From NCBI RefSeq assembly GCF_021531255.1, contig NZ_JAFBIO010000020.1:1-37086 (forward strand): 37,086 bases of DNA, written 5' to 3'. This stretch comes from Allofournierella massiliensis (GTDB lineage Bacteria; Bacillota; Clostridia; Oscillospirales; Ruminococcaceae). Under the pieces are notes generated by a model that was not told the DNA's origin, ran no database searches, and worked only from the letters and a program-made list of their open reading frames with translations. Positions 30,133 through 37,086 of the stretch are shown here, piece after piece. Made by a program: the position numbers and the translations under genes. The number at the start of each line of letters is the position of its first letter. The stretch's first letter is position 1.

Positions 30133-31174
30133 GGGCTGCCTCCCTGCGCTGCAGAACCACCCGGTCGCCCTCGGCATAGTTGTCAAAGAGCCCGGCGTAG
30201 ACGGTGAACAGTTCTGTGCCGCATTCTACTTTATAATGAATTTCCCGGCCGCCCCACTGGCGGTTGACCACCCGGCCCTCCAGGCCCATGCCGATGCGGG
30301 TCATGGTGAACTCCTCGGGGCGCACGGGGCAGACCCCCGCCTCCCGGAAGCAGCTTTCCACCGGGCCCCGGGCGAAGGGCTGGTTCTGGCCGGCGGCTGC
30401 GTCGGCCCAGAAGCAATCCCCTTCCCAGCGGCCCCGCACCAGGTTGCACTTGCTCACAAAGGTGGCGGCAAACAGGGTCTTGGGCCGGTAATAGATCTCC
30501 TCCGGCGTGCCCACCTGCTCGATGCGGCCTTCCTTCATGATGATGATCCGGTCGGCCATGGCCAGGGCCTCGCTCTGGTCGTGGGTCACATAGACGATGG
30601 AGGCGCCGGTGAGCTTGTGGATATCCTGGATCTCCTTGCGCATGCTGATCTTCAGCTCGGCGTCCAGGGCGCTGAGGGGCTCATCCATCAGCAGCAGGGC
30701 GGGTTTTTCCACAATGGCCCGGGCCAGGGCCACCCGCTGGCGCTGGCCGCCGGAAAGTTCGCCGGGCAGCCGGTCCTGCAGTTTTTTCAGTCCGGTGCTG
30801 GCCATGGCGGCTTCCACCGCCTGGCGGCGCTGCTGGGGGGGCAGTGCCTGGTTGCGGCGGCTTTTCAGGGGGAATTCGATGTTCTGACGCACCGTCATAT
30901 GGGGCCAGAGGGCAAAGGACTGGAACACCATCCCCAGGCCCCGCTGCTCCACCGGTACCTGCACCTTGTCGGAGCTGAAGAGCCGGCCGTCCACCTCCAC
31001 GGTGCCGCCGGTGGGCCGCACAAAGCCGCTGATGGTGCGCAGCAGGGTGGTTTTGCCGCAGCCGGAAGGGCCCAGGATGGCGATGAATTCCCCGTCGGCA
31101 ATCTCCACCGACACATTATCCAGCGCCCGGGCATCCCCGTACATCTTGGTCACATTCTTAATCAATACAGACAT
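30116..31174 (-). CDS. ABC importer ATPase (FbpC/PotA/AfuC type)
   Basis: 352 residues. Walker A GPSGCGKT (35-42), Q-loop VFQSF, signature LSGGQRQR (140-147), Walker B LLMDEP (161-166), H-loop THD, and a C-terminal TOBE-type extension from about 240. This is the ATPase class that serves FbpABC iron, AfuABC sugar-phosphate, PhnSTUV phosphonate and polyamine importers. AAAGGAATCC lies before the ATG. It follows the permease by 16 bases and overlaps the phosphatase gene, so the whole unit is one transcript. Confidence 0.9.
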   Translation of the reverse strand: MSVLIKNVTKMYGDARALDNVSVEIADGEFIAILGPSGCGKTTLLRTISGFVRPTGGTVEVDGRLFSSDKVQVPVEQRGLGMVFQSFALWPHMTVRQNIEFPLKSRRNQALPPQQRRQAVEAAMASTGLKKLQDRLPGELSGGQRQRVALARAIVEKPALLLMDEPLSALDAELKISMRKEIQDIHKLTGASIVYVTHDQSEALAMADRIIIMKEGRIEQVGTPEEIYYRPKTLFAATFVSKCNLVRGRWEGDCFWADAAAGQNQPFARGPVESCFREAGVCPVRPEEFTMTRIGMGLEGRVVNRQWGGREIHYKVECGTELFTVYAGLFDNYAEGDRVVLQRREAAREIAI

Positions 31175-31190
31175 ATTGGATTCCTTTCTT

Positions 31191-32897
31191 TTACAGTGCC
31201 TGGGCCGGGGCAGCCGCCAGAGGGGCGGCCTGCCGAGGTTTTCTTGCCCGCTTTTTCAGCCCGGCCAGCAGCGGGAGCAGCGCCGACAGCCCATACCCCA
31301 GGGCCACCGCCCCAATGACCGCCGCGCTCACTGCCGCGGCCCGCTGGTAATCGCCCCCCTGCTGCAGGCTGAAGATGCTCAGCCCAATGGTCTTGGTACC
31401 GGCTGCCGCCAGCATGGAGGAGAGGGTCAGCTCGGTGAGGGACTGCATGAAGATCAAAAAGGTGCCGGAAAGGATGGACCTGATGGTGAGGGGCAGGATG
31501 ATCTGCCGCCACATGCGGATACGGCCGCTGCCGAAAAGAGCCGCCGCCTCTTCCAGGGAAACATCCAGGGCCAGCATGGCGTTGGTGCTGCTCTTGATCT
31601 GAAGCACCAGATATCGGGTGACATAGGCAATGAGCAGGATCCAGATGGTGCCGTAGACGCCGGGCACCATGGTCCAGTGGAAGATCATGGCCAGGGCCAG
31701 CACAATGCCCGGGATGGCATAGGTCAGGCTGGCGCTCTGTTCCACCAGGCGGCTGGCCGGGCAGCGCCGGCGCACCTTGCGGCAGGCCAGGGCCGTGCCC
31801 ACCAGGATGCAGATGAGGCAGGTGGCCGCCGCCAGCAGGGCGCTGTTCAGGAAGGCCTGCCGGATGCCCCGGTTGGTAAAGACGAACCGGTAATTTTCCA
31901 GGGTGAAATTGGCCAGGGTCCTGGTGCCGCAGGCGGGGAAGAAGCTGGAAGTGATGGTGGTGATGAGGGGGAAGATGTTCACCAGGGCCAGAAAGCCCAG
32001 GGTGATCCACTGAACCGGGAGCCTTGCCCGGCCCAGGGGTACCCGCACCGAGAAATCCTCCCGGATGCTCTCCATGCCGCTGCTCTTTTTCACCAGCAGC
32101 CCCTGCAGGGCGGTGCCGGTAAGGGCGATGGCCGAGAGCAACACCGACAGGGCAGCCGCCGAGCGGAAGGCAGAGGGCCCGAAACCGATGACATTTTCAT
32201 AGATATAGGTGCTCAGCACCGGGATGCCCGCCGGGATGCCCAGGAAAGCGGGCACCGAGAAGTTATCGATGGCCGCCAGGAATGCCAGCATGCCGCCGCT
32301 GGCCACCGCCGGGGCCGCCTGGGTCAGGTCGATGCAGCGCACCGTCTGCCACAGGCTGCGGCCGCAGACCCGGGCCGCCCATTCCAGATCCCGGGGGATC
32401 TTGCGCAGGAAGGGCAGCACATTCAGGTAGACCACCGGGGCGTTGCAGATGCCCAGCACCAGGATGATGCCTCCCAGGGAGTAGATATTCACCTTGAAGC
32501 CGAAGGCGGAATCCAGGAACTGGTTCAGGCTGCCCCGGGCCGAGAGCAGGGTGCTCCAGGAAAGGGTGATGATGTAGGAAGGGATCACAAAGGGGGCCAG
32601 GGTGAGGATCTCGATCCATTTTTTATGGGCCAGGTCGGTATAGGCCACCAGAAAGGCCAGCAGGCTGCCCAGAACCACCGCAATAAGGGTGGAGGCCACC
32701 GCGATGATTACCGTGTTGCCGATGGCCCGCAGGGTGCGGCTTTCGGCCAGCAGGGCCGCGTAATTGTCAAGGCCGAAGCCCTGGTCGGTGGTCAGGCTCA
32801 TGAGAGCCAGCCGGCACAGGGGGACCAGAAAAAAGAAGAGGGCCACGGCGCCCCCCGCCAGGTACCCGATGTTCTGTTTCAGGCGTTGCTTGGACAT
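31191..32897 (-). CDS. Fused double-permease of an FbpB-type ABC importer
   Basis: 568 residues with about twelve hydrophobic helices, built as two BPD_transp_1 halves in one chain as in FbpB/AfuB. Each half has an EAA-like loop for the ATPase: EWAARVCGRSLWQTVRCIDL in the first and LEEAAALFGSGRIRMWRQI in the second. GGGAGGAAA precedes the ATG. The 81-base gap to the lipoprotein gene holds a strong hairpin (32921-32947) that may lower permease expression relative to the binding protein. Confidence 0.88.
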   Translation of the reverse strand: MSKQRLKQNIGYLAGGAVALFFFLVPLCRLALMSLTTDQGFGLDNYAALLAESRTLRAIGNTVIIAVASTLIAVVLGSLLAFLVAYTDLAHKKWIEILTLAPFVIPSYIITLSWSTLLSARGSLNQFLDSAFGFKVNIYSLGGIILVLGICNAPVVYLNVLPFLRKIPRDLEWAARVCGRSLWQTVRCIDLTQAAPAVASGGMLAFLAAIDNFSVPAFLGIPAGIPVLSTYIYENVIGFGPSAFRSAAALSVLLSAIALTGTALQGLLVKKSSGMESIREDFSVRVPLGRARLPVQWITLGFLALVNIFPLITTITSSFFPACGTRTLANFTLENYRFVFTNRGIRQAFLNSALLAAATCLICILVGTALACRKVRRRCPASRLVEQSASLTYAIPGIVLALAMIFHWTMVPGVYGTIWILLIAYVTRYLVLQIKSSTNAMLALDVSLEEAAALFGSGRIRMWRQIILPLTIRSILSGTFLIFMQSLTELTLSSMLAAAGTKTIGLSIFSLQQGGDYQRAAAVSAAVIGAVALGYGLSALLPLLAGLKKRARKPRQAAPLAAAPAQAL

Positions 32898-32920
32898 GGT
32901 TTCCTCCCAATTCTGCCGAA

Positions 32921-32947
32921 ACGGGCCGCGGCATGGCTGCGGCCCGT
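32921..32947 (-). other. Intercistronic hairpin between binding protein and permease
   Basis: ACGGGCCGC / GCGGCCCGT with a 9-base loop, followed by TTTCGG on the minus strand. It fits a partial terminator or 3' stabiliser that gives more binding protein than permease. Confidence 0.5.
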
Positions 32948-32978
32948 CGGGGTTCGATCTTACGGTCTGGGAAGAGCT

Positions 32979-34055
32979 TTACGCCCCAAACATCTTGGCA
33001 AAGGCTTCTTTGTCGGCTTCCCGCTCGGAAACCAGGGTGGCCATGTCATAGGTCAGGTTCTGGATCTCATCGGCGCTTCGGAAGCCCTCGGGAGCCTCCA
33101 CGCCCTTCTTGATGGGGGTGTAGCCGATCTCGGCAGTGGTCTTCTGGCCCTCCTCAGAGAGGAGGAAGTCCACAAACAGCTTGGCCAGTTCCTGATTCTG
33201 GGATTCTTTCAGGATGCCCACCGGCTCGGTGACACAGAGGGAGCCCTCTTCCGGGTAGACAAATTCCACCGGGGCGCCCTCGGCCTTGGAGCGCAGAGCC
33301 ATGTAATCCACCAGCAGGCCCAGGCCCTTCTCACCGTTGACCACGGCGGTCTGGACGCCGCCGTTGCCCTGGCCCACCTGCACGTTGTTGGCCTTCAGGC
33401 CCTCGTAGAACTCCCAGCCCATGCCCTCGGTGCGCACCAGCACGCTCAGGTTGTAGGCGGCAGCACCGGAATACAGGGGGCTGGGCATGGCCAGCTCATC
33501 GGCGTACTCGGGCTTGGTCAGGTCGGCCAGGCTGGTGGGGATGTTCTCGATCAGGTCGGTGTTCACCGCAATGCCGGTGGAGATGATCTTGGTGCCGGTA
33601 TAGGTGTGATCCGCGTCATAGTAGCTGGGGTCGATGCCCTCCAGCTCGGGGCTCTCATAGCTGAGCAGCAGATCCTCGTCCTTCAGGCCCTCAAAGGTGG
33701 CGGCGTCGCTCACCAGCAGCAGGTCGGCCTGGATAGAGCCGGTCTCCTTCTCGGCCAGCACCTTGCTGATGACCTCCTCGGTACCGCTGCGGAAAACGTT
33801 CACGGTCACGTCGGGGTACTGCTCGTTGAAGGCCTCGATCAAGGCTTGGGCGTCCGCCTCGGGCTGGGAGGTGTACAGGGTGAGGGTGCCCTCGGGGGCG
33901 GTCTCAGACTGGGACGAAGCGGGAGTGCTCTCGCTGCCGGAAGCCGCCGCAGAGGCAGCAGCCGAAGAAGAAGCCCCGCTCTGGCAGCCTGCCAGGGAAA
34001 GGGCGGTGAGGGCAGCCAGAGCGGCCGCCAGGGACGATTTTACACTTTTACGCAT
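32979..34055 (-). CDS. FbpA/AfuA-like solute-binding lipoprotein
   Basis: 358 residues. A lipoprotein signal (KSSLAAALAALTALSLAGC, lipidated Cys24) is followed by a Ser/Ala-rich linker to about residue 55 and a periplasmic-binding-type fold. GTLTLYTSQPEADAQALIEA and NGGVQTAVVNGEKGLGL are typical of the FbpA class. Where ferric FbpA has tandem Tyr in NNYY, this protein has VDYM (249-252), so a standard two-tyrosine iron site is unlikely. The ATG at 34055 follows AGGAGGAAAAAG and overlaps the TIM-barrel gene by eight bases. Ligand candidates are sugar phosphates or other organophosphates, by context. Confidence 0.85.
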   Translation of the reverse strand: MRKSVKSSLAAALAALTALSLAGCQSGASSSAAASAAASGSESTPASSQSETAPEGTLTLYTSQPEADAQALIEAFNEQYPDVTVNVFRSGTEEVISKVLAEKETGSIQADLLLVSDAATFEGLKDEDLLLSYESPELEGIDPSYYDADHTYTGTKIISTGIAVNTDLIENIPTSLADLTKPEYADELAMPSPLYSGAAAYNLSVLVRTEGMGWEFYEGLKANNVQVGQGNGGVQTAVVNGEKGLGLLVDYMALRSKAEGAPVEFVYPEEGSLCVTEPVGILKESQNQELAKLFVDFLLSEEGQKTTAEIGYTPIKKGVEAPEGFRSADEIQNLTYDMATLVSEREADKEAFAKMFGA

Positions 34056-34830
34056 CTTTTTCCTCCTGTATCTGGCACAATTCCAGATCACTCTTCAATA
34101 TTTCAAACCGGCCATCCCCGTCGAACCCCTCGATCACCAGGGGAAGGTCCAGTTTTTGCAGCCTTGGCATCAGCCACAGGAAGTTGAAATCTCCCTGGGC
34201 CAGGGGCGTGTGCAGTTTTTTGCCCTGCTTGTTGCTGATATGCAGCTTGGAGATCCGGGGCAGGCGGGACAGATAGTCCCAGAATTCTCCCTCGTTCTGA
34301 CAGTGGGCCAGATCCAGGGTACAGCTCAGCCGGGGCAGCAGGTCGCCGGCAAAGGCCCGGTATTCTTCCGGGGTGGTCACCAGCTCCTTGGGCAGTTTTT
34401 CCATCACTTCCAGGGAGATCTCTATCCCCAGACTCTCGGCGGTATCCAGCAATTCCTCCAGCCCCCGGGCGCCCGATTCCATGGCCCGGGCCTTCAGGCC
34501 GGGCAGGGTGAAGCGGGGCGGGTGCAGGGTCATCTCCCCTGCGCCGCAGCGGCTGGCGAATTCCAGGGAGCGCTTCAGTTCCTCCACCGAGGTCCGGCGC
34601 ACCCCCTCGTTCAGGGCGGCGAAATTCAGGTCCCAGCTCTTGGCGTGGACCAGCAGCTTCAGCCCGGCCCGCCGGGCCAGTTCTCCCAGCATTTCGGGCT
34701 GCCAGCCGAAGGTATCCGCCTGCTGGGCCCAGATCTCCAGGCCGGCCACACCGGCCCGGGCCGCCCGGAACAGGATCTGCTGAGGCGAAGCCCCCCACAT
34801 GAGGGTGGATGAGTAGTACAGCTTTTCCAA
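34048..34830 (-). CDS. Sugar-phosphate isomerase/epimerase-like TIM barrel (AP2Ec)
   Basis: 260 residues of the xylose-isomerase-like TIM barrel family. The expected metal/catalytic acids are there: Glu in ISLEVMEK, Asp/His in CTLDLAHCQ, His in KLHISNKQGK and Glu in LVIEGFDGDGR. Members isomerise or epimerise sugars, inosose or hydroxypyruvate; a few cleave DNA. The start is TTG at 34830, six bases after AAAGGAGG. No ATG is as well placed; the next is ten codons in. It is first in the importer operon, 31 bases downstream of a -10 box at 34861-34866. Confidence 0.8.
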   Translation of the reverse strand: MEKLYYSSTLMWGASPQQILFRAARAGVAGLEIWAQQADTFGWQPEMLGELARRAGLKLLVHAKSWDLNFAALNEGVRRTSVEELKRSLEFASRCGAGEMTLHPPRFTLPGLKARAMESGARGLEELLDTAESLGIEISLEVMEKLPKELVTTPEEYRAFAGDLLPRLSCTLDLAHCQNEGEFWDYLSRLPRISKLHISNKQGKKLHTPLAQGDFNFLWLMPRLQKLDLPLVIEGFDGDGRFEILKSDLELCQIQEEKDA

Positions 34831-34860
34831 ATTTCTGCCTCCTTTGCTTGAGCCTTTTCC

Positions 34861-34887
34861 AGTATAAAACCGCTCTGTAAAATCCAA
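34861..34887 (-). promoter_or_regulatory. Probable promoter of the importer operon
   Basis: TATACT (34861-34866) on the minus strand, with TTGGAT at 34882-34887 only 15 bases upstream, a suboptimal spacing that would suit activated expression. Confidence 0.45.
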
Positions 34888-34902
34888 CGCCCTGCTTTTG
34901 TA

Positions 34903-34928
34903 AAAAATCTATCGTTTGATCGATTTTT
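34903..34928. promoter_or_regulatory. AT-rich palindrome upstream of the importer operon
   Basis: AAAAATC-T-ATC, four-base centre, GAT-C-GATTTTT: ten paired positions and one mismatch. It may be an operator for the importer operon; no other function was seen in the remaining sequence to 35020. Confidence 0.35.
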
Positions 34929-35020
34929 ATTAAAGCCTTGCTCTTCTTTTTCGGGAATTTCACAATCCTCCCGCTTTTCTTTACCTTCCCCCTGCCTGCC
35001 TCTTTTTGCCCGCCCGGGCG

Positions 35021-35049
35021 CTGACAGACCTGCCCGGTTGTGTTACAAT
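35021..35049 (+). promoter_or_regulatory. Promoter of the acp-prmA-rsmE operon
   Basis: CTGACA (35021-35026), exactly 17 bases, TACAAT with extended TG (35044-35049). Confidence 0.65.
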
Positions 35050-35095
35050 AAGGAAGAAAATACCCGCCCTGCGCAAGGGGCAAAGGAGGGATGAT

Positions 35096-35374
35096 ATGCC
35101 CGAAGTTTTTGACGCCGAGACCCTGGCTCTGGCCCGGCAGCTTTGCCAGGCGGCTCTGGGCTGCCCGGAAGAACTCATCACCCCCGAAGCGCGGCTGGAA
35201 GAGGACCTGGGAGCGGACAGCTTTGGCCGGGCCAGCCTGGCCGCCCTGATGGAAGACCAATGGGATCTGACCATCCCGGACCGGGAATTTCTCGCCATGA
35301 AAACCCTGGGGCAGATGCTGGGCTACTGCCTGGCCCACCGGGGAGAATCCTCCCCCGCCGCCCCAGACCAATAA
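35096..35374 (+). CDS. Acyl carrier protein-like protein
   Basis: 92 residues, acidic and helical. LEEDLGADSFGRASL holds the candidate phosphopantetheine serine Ser42, in the DSL-type motif with Phe replacing Leu. The typical ACP length is about 75-85, so the tail (AHRGESSPAAPDQ) is slightly long. No fatty-acid, polyketide or peptide synthetase gene is adjacent; the downstream genes modify ribosomes. It could be an extra ACP for fatty-acid synthesis or a dedicated carrier. AAAGGAGGG precedes the ATG at 35096, and prmA begins 17 bases after its stop. Confidence 0.82.
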   Translation: MPEVFDAETLALARQLCQAALGCPEELITPEARLEEDLGADSFGRASLAALMEDQWDLTIPDREFLAMKTLGQMLGYCLAHRGESSPAAPDQ

Positions 35375-35391
35375 AAAGGAGTATTTTGCCC

Positions 35392-36306
35392 ATGGAATGG
35401 ACCGATATCGCCATCACCGTACCCCAGAAGGACGCCGAGACCGCCGAAGCGGTGGCCACCAGCATTGCCAACGGGGGCATTTATGTGGAAGACTACAGCG
35501 ACCTGGAGGACCAGGTGCAGCAGATCGCCCATGTGGACCTGATCGAGCAGGATCTGCTGGACAAGCCCCGGGACCGGGTGATCGTCCACCTTTATCTCTC
35601 CCCGGATGAAAACCCCGCCCAGATCCTGGAGACTCTTCACAGCCGGCTGGTTTCCAGCGGGGCCGAGTATACCCTGACCACCGCCGGGGTGGAGCAGGAG
35701 GACTGGGAGAACGCCTGGCGGCAGTACTATCACCCCCTGGACGTGGGCAAGCGGCTGGCCATTGTGCCCAGCTGGCAGGAATACCCCACCGACCGGGTGC
35801 AGCTCAAGATGGACCCGGGCCTTGCCTTCGGCACCGGCACTCACGAGACCACCAACCTCTGCCTGCAGGTGCTGGATGACAAGATCCGGGGCGGCGAGCG
35901 GATCCTGGATATCGGCACCGGCAGCGGCATCCTGGCCATTGCGGCCCTGCTGCTGGGGGCCAAAGAGGCGGAAGGGATCGACATCGACCCCATGTGCGTG
36001 CGCACCGCCGGGGAAAACGCCCAGCGCAACGGGGTCGCGGACCGGTTCCGGGTGCTGGTGGGGGATCTCTCCGAAAAAGCCAGCGGCCAATATGACCTGA
36101 TCACCGCCAACATTGTGGCGGCGGCCATCCTCTCTCTGGCGCCGGCGGTGCCCGCCCTGATGGCCCCGGGGGCCCTGTTCGTGGCCAGCGGCATCATTGA
36201 CAGCCGGGTGGAGGAGGTCTGTGCCGGGCTGAAAGCCGCCGGACTGGAAGTTGTGGAACAGCATATGCTGCGGGGCTGGGCCTGCCTGGTCTGCCGCAAG
36301 GCCTAA
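35392..36306 (+). CDS. prmA: Ribosomal protein L11 methyltransferase
   Basis: 304 residues. The N-terminal substrate-recognition domain (about 1-95) leads through a linker to a class I SAM-dependent domain. LKMDPGLAFGTGTHETT and ILDIGTGSGILAIAALLLGA are the PrmA hallmarks, and LITANIVA is the catalytic-strand motif. It trimethylates lysines and the N-terminus of ribosomal protein L11 in the cytoplasm. AAAAAGGAG stands before the ATG at 35392. prmA-rsmE is a common Firmicutes pair, often after dnaJ; here an acyl carrier protein gene takes that position. Confidence 0.95.
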   Translation: MEWTDIAITVPQKDAETAEAVATSIANGGIYVEDYSDLEDQVQQIAHVDLIEQDLLDKPRDRVIVHLYLSPDENPAQILETLHSRLVSSGAEYTLTTAGVEQEDWENAWRQYYHPLDVGKRLAIVPSWQEYPTDRVQLKMDPGLAFGTGTHETTNLCLQVLDDKIRGGERILDIGTGSGILAIAALLLGAKEAEGIDIDPMCVRTAGENAQRNGVADRFRVLVGDLSEKASGQYDLITANIVAAAILSLAPAVPALMAPGALFVASGIIDSRVEEVCAGLKAAGLEVVEQHMLRGWACLVCRKA

Positions 36307-36318
36307 AAGGAGGAAGCC

Positions 36319-37038
36319 ATGCCGCACCGCTATTTCACCACCGATATCGGGGATGGCCAGGCCCGGCTCTGGGGGCAGGATGCCCACCATCTGGCCCATG
36401 TGATGCGGGCCCGCCTGGGGGACGAGGTGATCCTCTGCGACGGCAACGCCACCGAGTACACCGGGCAGATCACCGGCTTTGAGAAGGACTGCGTTCTGTT
36501 TTCGGCGAGCCCGGGCTACCCCAGCGGGGCCGAGCCCTCCATCCAGGTGACCCTGTTTGTGGGCTACCCCAAGCAGGGCAAGCTGGAGACCATTGTTCAG
36601 AAGGCAGTGGAACTGGGTGCCGTGTCGGTGGTGCCTTTTTTCAGCCGCTACTGCGTGGCCACCCCCAAAAAGGAAGAGGAAAAGAACGCCCGTTATAATC
36701 GGGTAGCCGCCGAAGCTGCCGGCCAGTGCGGCCGGGGCATCCTGCCCAAGGTAGAGATGCCCCTGAACCTGAAGGAACTGCCCGGCCGGCTGGCGGAATT
36801 TGACGCCGCCTTCTTCTGCTACGAGTGCGGGGGCCAGCCCCTGCGCCAGGAACTGGGCCAGGCAAAAAAGATTGCCCTGATCACCGGCAGCGAGGGAGGC
36901 TTTGCCCCCGAAGAGGCCCAGCTGCTGCAGGAGGCGGGTGCCCGGGTGATCGGCCTGGGGCCCCGGATCCTGCGGTGCGAGACCGCGCCCACGGCGGCCC
37001 TGGCCGCCCTGATGACCCTGACCGGAAATCTGGAATAA
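36319..37038 (+). CDS. rsmE: 16S rRNA m3U1498 methyltransferase
   Basis: 239 residues. An N-terminal PUA-like domain (HRYFTTDIGDGQARLWGQDA then HHLAHVMRARLGDEV) is followed by a SPOUT methyltransferase domain with the trefoil-knot sequence ALITGSEGGFAPEEA, GLGPRILRCETAP and a final helix. RsmE methylates N3 of U1498 in the decoding region of 16S rRNA. AAAAGGAGGAAGCC precedes the ATG. It starts 12 bases after prmA and ends at a perfect terminator. Confidence 0.95.
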   Translation: MPHRYFTTDIGDGQARLWGQDAHHLAHVMRARLGDEVILCDGNATEYTGQITGFEKDCVLFSASPGYPSGAEPSIQVTLFVGYPKQGKLETIVQKAVELGAVSVVPFFSRYCVATPKKEEEKNARYNRVAAEAAGQCGRGILPKVEMPLNLKELPGRLAEFDAAFFCYECGGQPLRQELGQAKKIALITGSEGGFAPEEAQLLQEAGARVIGLGPRILRCETAPTAALAALMTLTGNLE

Positions 37039-37043
37039 ACACG

Positions 37044-37082
37044 AAAAGGGCCGCCCGGCAGATTGCCGGGCGGCCCTTTTTT
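37044..37082 (+). terminator. Terminator of the acp-prmA-rsmE operon
   Basis: AAAAGGGCCGCCCGGCA / TGCCGGGCGGCCCTTTT with a short loop, followed by TTAT. Perfect 17-bp stem. Confidence 0.92.
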
Positions 37083-37086
37083 ATAT

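Noticed and set aside
29416-34055. Ferric iron ABC importer
   Set aside because: Not accepted at face value: the tandem tyrosine of ferric FbpA is replaced by VDYM, and the operon has a phosphatase and an isomerase but no iron-related gene.
30966-34187. An open frame of more than 1000 codons on the plus strand
   Set aside because: Antisense to the importer operon with low-complexity Gly/Gln/His sequence; third-position GC bias keeps it open.
1-37086. CRISPR arrays, tRNA or rRNA genes, insertion sequences, prophage
   Set aside because: No regularly spaced direct repeats, cloverleaf/TPsiC-like sequences, transposase or phage-type proteins were recognised on either strand.

Overview
The window is GC-rich bacterial chromosome with strong Gram-positive ribosome binding sites (AAAGGAGG-type), frequent GTG and TTG starts, perfect bidirectional terminators and an anaerobe's gene content (sodium-pump decarboxylase parts, split one-carbon enzymes, cysteine desulfidase, iron alcohol dehydrogenase). 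This fits a gut-type Clostridia, most likely an Oscillospiraceae/Ruminococcaceae member. The genus is not determined. No rRNA, tRNA, insertion sequence, prophage or CRISPR array was seen. Nearly all coding sequences are intact, and the one clear lesion is a frameshift in a LytTR gene.

Layout. 1-980: start of a sodium-pump decarboxylase operon (OadG-like, then a biotin carrier cut by the window edge), with a promoter surrounded by ATTCC repeats. 980-4090: one-carbon operon fchA-folD-5-FCL-CPBP protease, in which FolD has lost its cyclohydrolase residues. 4098-5205: TetR regulator, then a NusG-domain-II protein. 5274-10106: 7TM-GAF-(degenerate)GGDEF-HD-GYP protein, a bacterial GH3 amido-synthetase and an isoprenylcysteine-methyltransferase-like membrane protein. 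10358-12142: ketopantoate-reductase-like and maleate-isomerase-like enzymes. 12426-18459: two UroD-fold methyltransferase-like proteins and a cysteine desulfidase on the minus strand. A sigma-54 activator is divergent from them, with a consensus sigma-54 promoter in front of the desulfidase. 18594-20943: GAPDH without the NAD-selecting Asp, and a LytTR/DUF3021 pair.

21018-27898 is a seven-gene minus-strand operon, transcribed wecE, ATP-grasp ligase, two four-TM small flippase-like proteins, a second DegT-type aminotransferase, a polyprenyl-phosphate GT2 and a GT-C transferase. Its logic is that of the Gram-negative Arn (4-amino-arabinose) pathway: make an amino sugar, load it on a lipid, flip it and transfer it outside. 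This is the best candidate for an undescribed envelope-modification system here. 28187-29365 is an iron-dependent alcohol dehydrogenase, divergent from it.

29416-34830 is a five-gene overlapping operon: sugar-phosphate isomerase/epimerase-like TIM barrel, FbpABC-like importer (lipoprotein, fused permease, ATPase) and PHP phosphatase. The enzymes and a missing iron-ligand tyrosine suggest an organophosphate or sugar-phosphate importer rather than a ferric one. 35096-37038 is acyl carrier protein, prmA and rsmE. All functions are inferred from motifs read by eye; no database search was run.
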